This document shows, piece by piece, positions 32,918 to 42,149 of a DNA stretch of 64,000 bases. The DNA is from JBBTTE01 sp038064375 (lineage in GTDB: Bacteria; Patescibacteriota; Saccharimonadia; Saccharimonadales; UBA4665): contig JBBTTF010000001.1 in NCBI GenBank assembly GCA_038064375.1, positions 372,001 to 436,000 of the forward strand. Reading direction: 5' to 3'. The translations under genes were made by a program, and so were the position numbers. How positions within the stretch are numbered: the stretch's first letter is position 1; each line of letters starts with the position of its first letter. Under the pieces are notes generated by a model. The model did not search any database and had not been told where the DNA came from. It was given only the letters and a program-made list of their open reading frames with translations.

Positions 32918-32923
32918 TATAAT
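32918..32923 (+). promoter_or_regulatory. -10 box of the riboflavin kinase gene
   Basis: TATAAT (32918-32923) ends 7 nt before the ATG at 32931, placing the transcription start at the start codon (leaderless). The -35 region is weak. The divergent ExoD gene starts 50 bp away. Confidence 0.6.
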
Positions 32924-32930
32924 AGAAAGT

Positions 32931-33323
32931 ATGAAAATTAGCGAACCGGTTACCATATCGGGGATTGTTAGTAGATACAAGGGAAACGGTCGTGAGCTTG
33001 GCTATCCCACGGCTAACTTAAATACTAACACTGAACTGGAGGACGGTGTCTATTTTGGCTATGCTAGTCTTGCGGAATGGCAAGATCATCCGGCAATAAT
33101 ATTTATTGGTGTGCCGACAACTATGGGAGATACTGAGGGTCGAGTTGAGGCCCATCTTCTAGATATACCAGACGAAGATTACTACGGCCTAAAGCTCGAG
33201 CTACTGATCTACCACTATCATCGGGCAAATCAGAACTTTGAGGGCGTAGAAGAGCTGCTAGAAGTTATGAAGAACGACGAGTTTGTCGCTAGGCAGTGGT
33301 TTCGCAATAGAGATATCGCTTAG
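32931..33323 (+). CDS. Stand-alone riboflavin kinase
   Basis: Riboflavin kinase makes FMN from riboflavin and ATP. The N-terminal beta-barrel motif G-N-G-R-E-L-G-Y-P-T-A-N-L near residues 21-33 holds the Mg/phosphate-binding P-T-A-N, followed by D-G-V-Y-F-G-Y-A. The C-terminal F-E-G-V-E-E-L-L block corresponds to the usual helix. In most bacteria this domain is the C-terminal half of RibF fused to an FAD synthetase; here only the kinase domain (130 residues) is present, as in archaeal-like or eukaryotic kinases. The cell would need another source of FAD synthetase. Confidence 0.88.
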   Translation: MKISEPVTISGIVSRYKGNGRELGYPTANLNTNTELEDGVYFGYASLAEWQDHPAIIFIGVPTTMGDTEGRVEAHLLDIPDEDYYGLKLELLIYHYHRANQNFEGVEELLEVMKNDEFVARQWFRNRDIA

Positions 33324-33337
33324 AGCTTATCGGTAGC

Positions 33338-33592
33338 TTATTTATGTCGGACACGAGTCATCAGGCGTAGGTTGGACAGGTATTGCTCAGGATTAACCTT
33401 CTGATGAACACTTAGGTAGTGCATGTGCTTTTCTACAAAAGTCATGTCATTACCGGGGTATAAAAGCTCGTTAGCGTTATAGCTAGACTCGGTAGTATAG
33501 CCAGCATCAGCTGCCATACGAATTAGAGCCTCCTTGGTTTTCTTGCCTTGTTCTGAATCGAAGAAATTAATCTTCTTTTTGAAAGATGACAT
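33338..33592 (-). CDS. Hypothetical protein, 84 aa
   Basis: I do not recognise this small basic protein. It has a charged N-terminal helix (S-S-F-K-K-K-I-N-F-F-D-S-E-Q-G-K-K-T-K-E-A-L), a tyrosine-rich middle and a basic C-terminus (R-L-M-T-R-V-R-H-K), without cysteines or a membrane segment. It begins 5 nt after the stop of the 20-residue lysine-rich microprotein and is probably translated from the same mRNA. It converges with the riboflavin kinase gene. Confidence 0.6.
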   Translation of the reverse strand: MSSFKKKINFFDSEQGKKTKEALIRMAADAGYTTESSYNANELLYPGNDMTFVEKHMHYLSVHQKVNPEQYLSNLRLMTRVRHK

Positions 33593-33597
33593 TTGGA

Positions 33598-33660
33598 CTA
33601 GACCTTTGGCTTAGCTTGCTTAGGCTTCTTAATCTCTTTGCGGCCTTTATCTTTGGACAT
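33598..33660 (-). CDS. Lysine-rich microprotein, 20 aa
   Basis: ATG at 33660-33658 and TAG at 33600-33598 give a 20-residue peptide starting M-S-K-D-K-G-R-K-E and ending K-P-K-Q-A-K-P-K-V, with nine lysines and one arginine. The best Shine-Dalgarno sequence in the neighbourhood, AGGAGG, sits exactly 6 nt before its ATG and serves this start and no other. Similar very short M-S-K-D-K-x-K-K-E-x-K-K-P peptides occur widely in bacteria, usually unannotated or of unknown function. The next frame starts 5 nt after its stop, so translation of the two is probably coupled. Confidence 0.65.
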   Translation of the reverse strand: MSKDKGRKEIKKPKQAKPKV

Positions 33661-33780
33661 TTTAGGCCTCCTAAACCTCTCTGACAGTCGTGGCTATAAA
33701 ATAGCTATTACTTATATTATAGCTCTCTTGTCTAGTAATTCCAAGCGGGAGACTTGTTTAGGCGTAGCTGAGGATGTCGC

Positions 33781-35076
<1,296 letters not shown>

Positions 35077-35078
35077 AA

Positions 35079-36026
35079 CTAAAGTTGGACCTCCTCATTA
35101 AAATTCTCTTTGTATCTATCCATAATCTGCTGCTTAGAAAATTGTCGTTGTGTGCCGTGCTGCTCAACAATAAATGACGACACAACTGACCCTAATTGAC
35201 CACAAATTCTTAAGTCCCATTGTCTCAAGTATCCGTACAAAAAGCCAGCCCGATATGCGTCACCAGCACCGGTCGGATCAACTACTTGTTTTGGCTTAGC
35301 GGCCGAGATCTTGAGCGGCTCAGGCAAGCTTGTGCCTTCAATGATTGAGCCGTCTTTGCCCATGGTCGTGACAAGGACAGGGACCTTGGTCTTTAGTTGC
35401 TTGGGGTCAGTTGCTAGCTTTTCACACAACACACCCAGCTCATAGTCGTTAACTAATACAATTTCGGCAGCACTTACGCCAGTGCCCAAGTCAACCGCAG
35501 GGTCAGAAACCTGCTGGCCGGGGTCAAAGATTAATTTGAGTCCGTACTGTTGGCATTCACGGGCTTGGCGATTCATGGCTTCTGGGTTGTGGGCACAGAT
35601 CATTACGACTGCGTCTTTGTCTTGCCACGAAGCAAAACTCAAAGACTCACTGTCGCTCATAGCGCCCTGAAAGAAGCCGCCAACCTGACTATCTTCGCTA
35701 TCAGTAATCACATTAAACGAGGCAGTCGAAAGTTTACTGTAGTGAACGCTGGAGGTGTCAACACCAAGGTTGCCCAAGTCTTCTAAGTAAGCCTTGGCAT
35801 CATCGCCAACAGATCCCAAAAGAACTGGTTTTTCGCCAAGCAGTGCGATGTTGTAAGCGATATTAGCACCGGTTCCGCCTCTGGAATCTTCGAGCTTGTC
35901 GAGTAGAGTGCTGAGTGAAAGAGCGTGTAGCTTTTCGGGCTTGATGAGATCGCGGTATCGTCCCGAGAAGTTCATAATGCGGTCAATTGCGATCGATCCG
36001 CAGATGATTAGTTGAGGTTGTGTCAT
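35079..36026 (-). CDS. PfkB-family kinase, probably adenosine kinase
   Basis: The PfkB/ribokinase fold is shown by G-G-T-G-A-N-I-A-Y-N near residue 51 and by the signature V-D-P-T-G-A-G-D-A-Y-R-A-G near residue 250, which holds the catalytic aspartate and anion hole. The length of 315 is normal. Coupling to ahcY (2 nt gap) makes adenosine the most likely substrate, giving AMP; other PfkB substrates remain possible. The start follows directly after a 50 nt gap from the VKOR gene upstream. Confidence 0.85.
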   Translation of the reverse strand: MTQPQLIICGSIAIDRIMNFSGRYRDLIKPEKLHALSLSTLLDKLEDSRGGTGANIAYNIALLGEKPVLLGSVGDDAKAYLEDLGNLGVDTSSVHYSKLSTASFNVITDSEDSQVGGFFQGAMSDSESLSFASWQDKDAVVMICAHNPEAMNRQARECQQYGLKLIFDPGQQVSDPAVDLGTGVSAAEIVLVNDYELGVLCEKLATDPKQLKTKVPVLVTTMGKDGSIIEGTSLPEPLKISAAKPKQVVDPTGAGDAYRAGFLYGYLRQWDLRICGQLGSVVSSFIVEQHGTQRQFSKQQIMDRYKENFNEEVQL

Positions 36027-36075
36027 GCCTGACCAGTATATTGTTGAGTAGTGGTTTGAGTCAAATCAACAGACA

Positions 36076-36693
36076 TTAAATGAGCGTTTTCCAGTAGTAC
36101 CAGAAGTGATTAAGCACTAAAGCTGCAATGATTACGTACCAACCAAGCATTATGTCGCCGTGATGGCGCTGAAGGAAAGAGTTTGTCTTTTTGCTGATCA
36201 GCTTGGTCTTTATATTGCCTTCACGAAGATTATAAAGTGTCGTATACCAAAGCACAGGAGGCACAACCATCCAGACTGCAAAGCACCACGGACAGATCAC
36301 GTTAATACGATAAACGCCTTGGAAGAACAGATACAAGAAGAAGCCAAAGCCAACAAGGGCGGCGGCATTAATAACTAGCCAGAACTTCTTGTTTAATTTT
36401 GAACCGGTAGCAAGCACTAGTCCTAGAGTGAGTAGGGCCGAAAAGCCCATAAGGCCGACGATTGTGTTAGGAACACCCAAAATGCTGGCCTGTTCGGTTT
36501 TCATGACCGAACCGCAACTTAGGATTGGGTTAATGTTGCAAGACGGAACATAGGCGTCGTTCTTGAGAACTTGAATTTTGTCGTAAGTCAGAGCAAATGC
36601 GGCGATACAGCCAATTATTCCAGCGATAATAAATATGTATGGCAGCGCCACTTGAAGTGTGATTTTTTTCTTTTTGCCCATTTTTGCCATCAA
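36076..36693 (-). CDS. Vitamin K epoxide reductase (VKOR) family protein
   Basis: VKOR proteins reoxidise the disulfide-forming system and pass electrons to a quinone. The protein has about five transmembrane spans, the loop cysteine pair in P-S-C-N-I-N-P-I-L-S-C-G near residue 50 and the catalytic C-P-W-C in the fourth helix. No fused thioredoxin domain is present; at 205 residues it is VKOR only, with a C-terminal extra helix. It fits with the quinol oxidase encoded upstream on the same strand: electrons from disulfide formation could enter the quinone pool and leave through CyoABCD. Confidence 0.9.
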   Translation of the reverse strand: MMAKMGKKKKITLQVALPYIFIIAGIIGCIAAFALTYDKIQVLKNDAYVPSCNINPILSCGSVMKTEQASILGVPNTIVGLMGFSALLTLGLVLATGSKLNKKFWLVINAAALVGFGFFLYLFFQGVYRINVICPWCFAVWMVVPPVLWYTTLYNLREGNIKTKLISKKTNSFLQRHHGDIMLGWYVIIAALVLNHFWYYWKTLI

Positions 36694-36729
36694 CTCATTA
36701 TCTCACAAAAGTATGTGCTCATAAAGCGT

Positions 36730-36984
36730 CTACTGAAGAGCCATTCTGCGGCGAGCGGTAGCTATCAGAGCTGATACGACCAAAGTGTACAAGAGCCCGC
36801 TAGTGCAAGCACTTAATAGGTGTGATGGATTCAACCAAACTAGGTATGTGCCGGTAGACAGGGTTAAGGCGACTAATGCGTATGATGCTTTTACGCCTTT
36901 TGCAGAGGGTCTAAATAATAAGTAAGTAGCGAATGCAACACTACTCAAAGCCGTCACAACGTGGAGCAAAACTAACATAAGCAA
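36730..36984 (-). CDS. Small membrane protein, 84 aa
   Basis: This protein is nearly all hydrophobic, with three spans (about residues 1-24, 32-52 and 58-78) and a basic end (A-R-R-R-M-A-L-Q). I do not recognise a family. It follows cyoE by 15 nt in the same direction and is possibly the last member of the cyo unit. A role in oxidase assembly is speculation. Confidence 0.6.
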   Translation of the reverse strand: MLMLVLLHVVTALSSVAFATYLLFRPSAKGVKASYALVALTLSTGTYLVWLNPSHLLSACTSGLLYTLVVSALIATARRRMALQ

Positions 36985-36999
36985 ATTATACTACCATTT

Positions 37000-37854
37000 C
37001 TAAGGCAATACTACATTTAGCGAAATTGTCAGGCTGAACACCAGCAGCACAATCAATGAGAACAAGAACATCTTGCGACCCCACAGAACGTCATCATTAT
37101 TCTCAAAATCACGCATTCCTTTTAGGAGCCATGCAACGCCAATACCCAACATGACAAACAGATAGACAAAGCCAGTGTAGCCATAGGCAAATAGTGCCGA
37201 CGTGGCTGATATAAAACCGAGCGTGTAGGCCACAATTTGAAACTTAGTGGCTGCCATACCTTTAACGACCGGCAGAACTGGTAGCTTAGCTGCTTTATAG
37301 TCCTTTAATCGGAACATCGCAATAGAGTAAAAATGAGCCATCTGCCACGTCACCATTATCAAAAACAAAATTACTGCGCCGGCATCAAGGTTGTTTGTGA
37401 CGGCACTGTAGCCTGCCACTGTTGGCGTGGCGCCGGGGATTGTTCCAACTAGTGTTCCGTGGACTGACTTACGCTTGGCATAGCCATATACGACCACGTA
37501 GAAGAATAGGCCTATTGCACCGAGACCTACCGTTATCCAGTTGGTATAGGTCGCTAAGATTATAAATCCAAGCAGTCCTAGCACCGTGCCATAAATAATG
37601 GCATTAGTGACAGGAATGCTGCCGCTGACTAAGGCGCGCTTGCTGGTTCTGGCCATTTTGGCGTCTATGCCACGATCGATGTAGTTATTAAAGACACAGC
37701 CGGACGCAATGATTAGACCAGTGCCAAGGAGCGTCGCCAGCAACAGCCACCAATCTACATTGCTGCCTGCGGCCAAGAAGAAGGCCGCTGCCGCAGTCAT
37801 CAGGTTGCCACGGATTATGCCGGGCTTGGTAAGGTAATAATATTGTTTGATCAA
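37000..37854 (-). CDS. cyoE: Protoheme IX farnesyltransferase (heme O synthase)
   Basis: CyoE attaches a farnesyl group to heme b, giving heme O for the bo3 oxidase. It is a UbiA-family membrane protein with about eight helices. The first Asp-rich motif is N-N-Y-I-D-R-G-I-D near residues 57-65, followed by M-A-R-T-S-K-R, and the second is seen in F-R-L-K-D-Y. The length of 284 is normal. The start lies 2 nt after the cyoD stop. Heme and farnesyl diphosphate must be provided from elsewhere or taken up. Confidence 0.94.
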   Translation of the reverse strand: MIKQYYYLTKPGIIRGNLMTAAAAFFLAAGSNVDWWLLLATLLGTGLIIASGCVFNNYIDRGIDAKMARTSKRALVSGSIPVTNAIIYGTVLGLLGFIILATYTNWITVGLGAIGLFFYVVVYGYAKRKSVHGTLVGTIPGATPTVAGYSAVTNNLDAGAVILFLIMVTWQMAHFYSIAMFRLKDYKAAKLPVLPVVKGMAATKFQIVAYTLGFISATSALFAYGYTGFVYLFVMLGIGVAWLLKGMRDFENNDDVLWGRKMFLFSLIVLLVFSLTISLNVVLP

Positions 37855-37856
37855 AA

Positions 37857-38228
37857 TTAGTGCTTGATTAGTTCATCTTTGATTATGTACTGACTGTCTT
37901 TTTCTGCTGACGCTTCATGGCCGTGCTCGTGACTGTAGTTGAGGTTGTTCATGATCCATATCGAGCCAATTACAACTATGCCCACTACTAGGGCGGCGAA
38001 AGATAGAGCAATCAAGTTCCAGCGTGGTTTGGACTCTCGACCTACATGTAAGAAGTAGATCAATTGAACGAACAACTGCAAAATTGCCAATAAAATGATT
38101 GCCGTCAATATGACGCTTCTTGACCAGACATCATTAACTACTATCAAGTAGGCTACTAAGGTCAAAACAATCGAAAGCACAAAGCCAATGACATAGGATT
38201 TTAGATTGCCGTGGCTTGATTCGTTCAT
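37857..38228 (-). CDS. cyoD: Cytochrome bo3 quinol oxidase subunit IV
   Basis: CyoD is the small stabilising subunit of the quinol oxidase. It has three membrane helices (about residues 11-31, 37-59 and 73-95), S-Y-V-I-G-F-V-L-S-I-V-L-T at the start and the L-Q-L-F-V-Q-L-I-Y-F-L-H-V block typical of the family. The C-terminus carries an unusual His-rich stretch (Y-S-H-E-H-G-H-E-A). It overlaps cyoC by 4 nt (ATGA). Confidence 0.9.
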   Translation of the reverse strand: MNESSHGNLKSYVIGFVLSIVLTLVAYLIVVNDVWSRSVILTAIILLAILQLFVQLIYFLHVGRESKPRWNLIALSFAALVVGIVVIGSIWIMNNLNYSHEHGHEASAEKDSQYIIKDELIKH

Positions 38229-38812
38229 ACTGCCCCCATCAGATAAACGATAGTAAAGATAAAGATCCAGATAATGTCTAGGAAGTGCCAGAATAGGCTA
38301 AACATAGTCAGCCGGCGAAGCGAGCCAGAAACTAGACCTTGCTTAGCCACTTGGAAAATCAACACAGCCATCCATAACAGGCCGGCAGTAATGTGCAGGC
38401 CGTGGGTGCCAACAAGCGTAAAGAAGGCTGACAAGAAGCCGCTGCGCGTCCAGCTGTTGCCCTCGGCCGCAAGGTGTCTGAACTCAGTTAACTCTAGAGA
38501 CAAGAAGGCAATGCCAAGTAAGAATGTAACACCAAACCAGAGCAGTGTCTTGGCTTGATCCTTGCGGTGAGCTGCGAGCATGGCAAGGCCGCAGGTGAAG
38601 CTACTGGTTAGCAGAATTAAAGTTTCGACGAGGACAAAGGGTAGGCTAAATAGATCAGCTCCAGAAGGCCCTCCAAAAGTACTATTGCGCAGAACGGCAA
38701 AGGTTGCAAATAGGCTAGCAAACAGTACGACGTCGGTCATTAGATAGACCCAGAAGCCAAAGATAGTCTTGGCGTCGGATTGTTGCTTGGCGGTGTTTAG
38801 TGCTGTGCTCAT
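38225..38812 (-). CDS. cyoC: Cytochrome bo3 quinol oxidase subunit III
   Basis: CyoC is the heme-copper oxidase subunit III homologue with five membrane helices. Family blocks are F-G-F-W-V-Y-L-M-T-D-V near the start, T-H-G-L-H-I-T-A-G-L-L-W and a C-terminal F-W-H-F-L-D-I-I-W-I-F. I use the ATG at 38812, which overlaps the cyoB stop as ATGA; the longer open frame upstream lies inside cyoB and has no family similarity. The length of 195 matches E. coli CyoC (204). Confidence 0.94.
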   Translation of the reverse strand: MSTALNTAKQQSDAKTIFGFWVYLMTDVVLFASLFATFAVLRNSTFGGPSGADLFSLPFVLVETLILLTSSFTCGLAMLAAHRKDQAKTLLWFGVTFLLGIAFLSLELTEFRHLAAEGNSWTRSGFLSAFFTLVGTHGLHITAGLLWMAVLIFQVAKQGLVSGSLRRLTMFSLFWHFLDIIWIFIFTIVYLMGAV

Positions 38813-40791
38813 GCGTATCGCTCCTTGGCTGCAGCTTCGTGCTTGGCTATATCGGTGGCCTTCAAAGTATATTCGGTGTCTTGAGTAGAACGGATAATAA
38901 TGCAGGAGACCACACCCAAAACTCCAATAGGTAGCAGCCAAACAATATGCCAAATGGCTCCAAAGCCAAACAAGAAGGCGAAGCCAGCAATGAACAGCCC
39001 CATAGGTGTGTTCTTGGGCATGATGATATCCTCGTATTCTGCTTTTGAAGGACTAATCTTAGATTGCTTTGTCGCCCAGAAAGGATCACGATCTTTAACC
39101 TCGGGGAGTACGGCAAAGTTGTAGTGTGGTGCTGGTGACACTGTAGACCATTCTAGAGTACGACCGTTCCATGGGTCGCCAGTTGTGTCTAAGTTGGACT
39201 TGCGCTGCTTAATACTGACAGCCACCTGCAATATCTGTAACGCAACACCTGCAGCTATGAACACTACGCCCACCGCGGCAACAATAAACAAACCTTGCCA
39301 GCCCAGTGAAGCATCATAGTGATCAAGACGTCGAGTTGCGCCCATCATGCCCAGAATGTACAACGGTATGAAGGCTAGCAAGAAGCCGACAAACCAACAC
39401 CAAAAGGCATAGCGACCAAGACGTTCGTTAAGCTTGAAGCCAAATATCTTAGGGAACCAATAGGTGATGCCGGCAAAGTAGCCAAAGACGACGCCGCCGA
39501 TAATCATGTTATGAAAATGGGCAACTAAGAAAAGACTGTTGTGGACTTGAAAATCAATAGCAGGTACAGCCATCAAAACGCCAGTAACGCCACCGATCGT
39601 GAAGGTAATCACAAAGCCCAAAAACCAATACATCGGGCTAGTCATGGCTATCCTGCCTCTGTACATCGTGAATAACCAGTTGAAGACTTTGACACCAGTC
39701 GGCACGGCTATAACCATCGTCATTATTCCAAAGAAGGCATTGACGTTGGCTCCAGCACCCATAGTAAAGAAGTGGTGCAGCCAAACAACAAAAGACAAGA
39801 ACGTAATCGAGCCAATTGCCCAGACCATCGACGTATAGCCAAACAACCGTTTGCGAGAGAAGGTTGCAACAATCTCCGAAAAGATACCAAATGCAGGCAG
39901 TATAAGAATGTAAACCTCAGGATGTCCCCAAGCCCAAATCAGGTTTATGTACATCATTGGGTTGCCACCGCCATCTGCCGTAAAGAAATGCATTCCAAAT
40001 GATCTATCTAAAGCAAGCAAAGCTAGCGTAGCGGTTAGGATAGGGAAGGCAAAGATAACCAGAACCATGCTTCCCAAAACGCTCCAAGCAAACATAGGCA
40101 TACGCATTAATGTCATTCCTTTGCAGCGCATCTTGAGTATTGTCACCAAGAAGTTGATTCCGGACAGCAAGCTACCGATACCAGCAATCTGAATACTCCA
40201 TATCCAAAAGTCGACACCGACCCCGGGGCTATAAGCCAACTCTGATAGAGGGGGGTACGCCAGCCAGCCAGTTGCTGCAAAGCCGCCCAAGACGAGCGAC
40301 ATATTCATAAGGGCTACTCCGGATACAAACAGCCAAAAGCTTGCTGAGTTTAGGAAAGGAAAGGCCACATCTCGAGCCCCTAATTGCAGAGGCAGTACAA
40401 GGTTAATCAATCCAAACATAAGACCCATCGCTACAAAGAAAATCATGATTGATCCGTGCGCCGTGAAGATCTGTTGATAATGATCAGAGTCAAGGAAGCC
40501 ATTAGATGATCCTACCGACACAACTTGTTGGGCTCGCATCATGCCGGCATCGACAGCCCCACGTATTAGCATAGCCACGGCGACAATGATGTACATAACG
40601 CCAATCTTCTTGGGGTCAACAGTAGTTATCCATTCTTTCCAGAGCCACTTCCAGCGTTTGAGGTAGAAGAGTAGAGCAACGGTGGTTAGGCCTCCAAGTA
40701 ACAAAGAAATCTGGGCGCCAGCAATAACCGGACCGTGCTGTATTGAGTCAAATGATAGTTTGCCCAATAAGTCACCAAAGAAAAGATTCAT
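38809..40791 (-). CDS. cyoB: Cytochrome bo3 quinol oxidase subunit I
   Basis: CyoB holds the low-spin heme and the binuclear heme-copper site where oxygen is reduced. The 660-residue protein has the A-H-G-S-I-M-I-F-F helix with a heme ligand, W-A-W-G-H-P-E-V-Y with the copper His-Tyr pair, V-W-L-H-H-F-F with two more copper ligands, and H-F-H-N-M-I with both heme histidines. The G-H-P-E-V-Y and D-channel type residues place it with A-family oxidases that pump protons. Its stop overlaps the cyoC start. The length equals E. coli CyoB (663). Confidence 0.97.
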   Translation of the reverse strand: MNLFFGDLLGKLSFDSIQHGPVIAGAQISLLLGGLTTVALLFYLKRWKWLWKEWITTVDPKKIGVMYIIVAVAMLIRGAVDAGMMRAQQVVSVGSSNGFLDSDHYQQIFTAHGSIMIFFVAMGLMFGLINLVLPLQLGARDVAFPFLNSASFWLFVSGVALMNMSLVLGGFAATGWLAYPPLSELAYSPGVGVDFWIWSIQIAGIGSLLSGINFLVTILKMRCKGMTLMRMPMFAWSVLGSMVLVIFAFPILTATLALLALDRSFGMHFFTADGGGNPMMYINLIWAWGHPEVYILILPAFGIFSEIVATFSRKRLFGYTSMVWAIGSITFLSFVVWLHHFFTMGAGANVNAFFGIMTMVIAVPTGVKVFNWLFTMYRGRIAMTSPMYWFLGFVITFTIGGVTGVLMAVPAIDFQVHNSLFLVAHFHNMIIGGVVFGYFAGITYWFPKIFGFKLNERLGRYAFWCWFVGFLLAFIPLYILGMMGATRRLDHYDASLGWQGLFIVAAVGVVFIAAGVALQILQVAVSIKQRKSNLDTTGDPWNGRTLEWSTVSPAPHYNFAVLPEVKDRDPFWATKQSKISPSKAEYEDIIMPKNTPMGLFIAGFAFLFGFGAIWHIVWLLPIGVLGVVSCIIIRSTQDTEYTLKATDIAKHEAAAKERYA

Positions 40792-41672
40792 GGTTCAGTC
40801 CTCGAAATCTGGCCTGCTGGCAGCATATACTTCATCAACACATCATTATATAGATTTGGAGAGACATAAGAGAATGTTTGTGGTTTGTTATTTTGGCTTG
40901 GCTTGGCCAGCTGGTCGTAATCGGCCGTTGTCAGTGAATCGCCATATTCTTGGGCTGACCTGACCCATGTTTTGTAATCGTCTTGAGAGGTTGATTCGGC
41001 CACAAAGTTCATGCCCGCAAAGCCGCGGCCGCTAATATTTGCCGAGGAGCCTTTGTATTTTCCGGCACCATCTGCCTCTAAGTGCAATTTAGTCGACATG
41101 CCACTCATGGCATATATTTGTCCTCCAAGACTTGGAATCCAAAACGAGTTCATTGGCGCATCGGCAGTTATATTGAAGTTTACAGGCGTAGACATCGGGA
41201 ACTTAACGTAATTAACTGTAGCGATTTGCTCCTCAGGATAGATGAATAGCCACTTCCACTCTAGGGCCACAACTTGTATCGTGACTGGCTTGGTAGTCGA
41301 TGCGAGAGGCTTAGAAGGGTCAAGCTCGTGTGAACTGCTCCAAGTCACAACTGACAACACGAGAATAAGTGCTAATGGCACAGTCCACCAGATCGTCTCA
41401 AGAATGCGACTACTGTCCCAGTCTGGTGAGTATTTGGCCTTAGTGTTTCCTTCTCGATAGCGCCAAACAATAAAGAAGGTCAACGCAAACACGGGCACCA
41501 GCACGATTAACGACAAGATGGATGCAAAGACTAGCAAATCAAATTGTTTCTGAGCAATCAGGCCTTGAGGATTGAGCAAGGCAATATCATGTGTACCCAA
41601 AAAGATGCTAACTATCAAAAGTGCTAACAACGGAATAATTATAAATGGCGCCAAGCTGTGCCGTTTGTTCAT
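40788..41672 (-). CDS. cyoA: Cytochrome bo3 quinol oxidase subunit II
   Basis: CyoA has an N-terminal hydrophobic helix, two membrane spans (about residues 43-70 and 90-110) and a periplasmic-type cupredoxin domain with the W-K-W-L-F-I-Y-P block. The Cu-A ligands of cytochrome c oxidases are missing (S-A-N-I-S-G-R-G-F-A-G-M where C-x-x-x-C would be), which identifies a quinol oxidase. The N-terminus lacks a clear lipobox cysteine. The length of 294 is near E. coli CyoA (315). It starts the cyoABCDE unit and overlaps cyoB by 4 nt. Confidence 0.95.
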   Translation of the reverse strand: MNKRHSLAPFIIIPLLALLIVSIFLGTHDIALLNPQGLIAQKQFDLLVFASILSLIVLVPVFALTFFIVWRYREGNTKAKYSPDWDSSRILETIWWTVPLALILVLSVVTWSSSHELDPSKPLASTTKPVTIQVVALEWKWLFIYPEEQIATVNYVKFPMSTPVNFNITADAPMNSFWIPSLGGQIYAMSGMSTKLHLEADGAGKYKGSSANISGRGFAGMNFVAESTSQDDYKTWVRSAQEYGDSLTTADYDQLAKPSQNNKPQTFSYVSPNLYNDVLMKYMLPAGQISRTEP

Positions 41673-41735
41673 TCCCTAAACCCCAGAATAAAGACAAGCA
41701 TCTTGGTTTAACTATATCACTAATTTTTGGATATA

Positions 41736-42149
41736 TTATTCTTTGACAGTAAAGTTGCCGGCTACCGTGTCGTCATCATGATCATGGAAGCGATATGTGC
41801 CTGTTTTTTCCATGACAATAGTCAGGCTCTGGTCTTTGCCGATGGCCTTTTCGGTCGTATTGTCATAGGTCTGGTGGTGGTCGCGCACCCCAAAAGCTAT
41901 TAAGCGCAGCTTGTTATCCTTATTGGTAATCGTTAACGTGTCGCAGTGTTTGCCCTCAGTGTTATTTGGTGACACCACATCGTTTTCTATGGTTACTTTG
42001 TGTGCCTCGCCTTTTGTCTCGCATTTGCTAGTCTCGGCATGATCGTTCAAGTAGGTATCGGCTAAGTAATGTGTTCCTAGGTAGACCGCGCCGCCAAGCA
42101 CCAATACGCTCAGCACTACATATAATGGCAGCAGTTTTTTCATAAGCAT
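41736..42149 (-). CDS. Membrane-anchored cupredoxin-like protein
   Basis: A single N-terminal membrane helix or signal anchor (residues ~5-27) is followed by a ~105-residue exposed domain. The pattern H-C-D-T-L-T-I-T-N-K-D, R-L-I-A-F-G-V-R-D-H-H-Q and the final G-T-Y-R-F-H-D-H-D-D-D-T-V-A-G-N-F-T-V resembles cupredoxins, in which the last block carries copper ligands; here a cluster of His and Asp replaces the usual C-x-x-H-x-x-x-M. A copper carrier or chaperone for the adjacent oxidase is a fair guess. Its ATG overlaps the polyprenyl synthase stop by one base. Confidence 0.7.
   Translation of the reverse strand: MLMKKLLPLYVVLSVLVLGGAVYLGTHYLADTYLNDHAETSKCETKGEAHKVTIENDVVSPNNTEGKHCDTLTITNKDNKLRLIAFGVRDHHQTYDNTTEKAIGKDQSLTIVMEKTGTYRFHDHDDDTVAGNFTVKE

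Noticed and set aside
38813..38953. N-terminal extension of cyoC
   Set aside because: The extension is inside the cyoB 3' end, has no family similarity, and the ATGA overlap at 38809-38812 gives a normal CyoC length.
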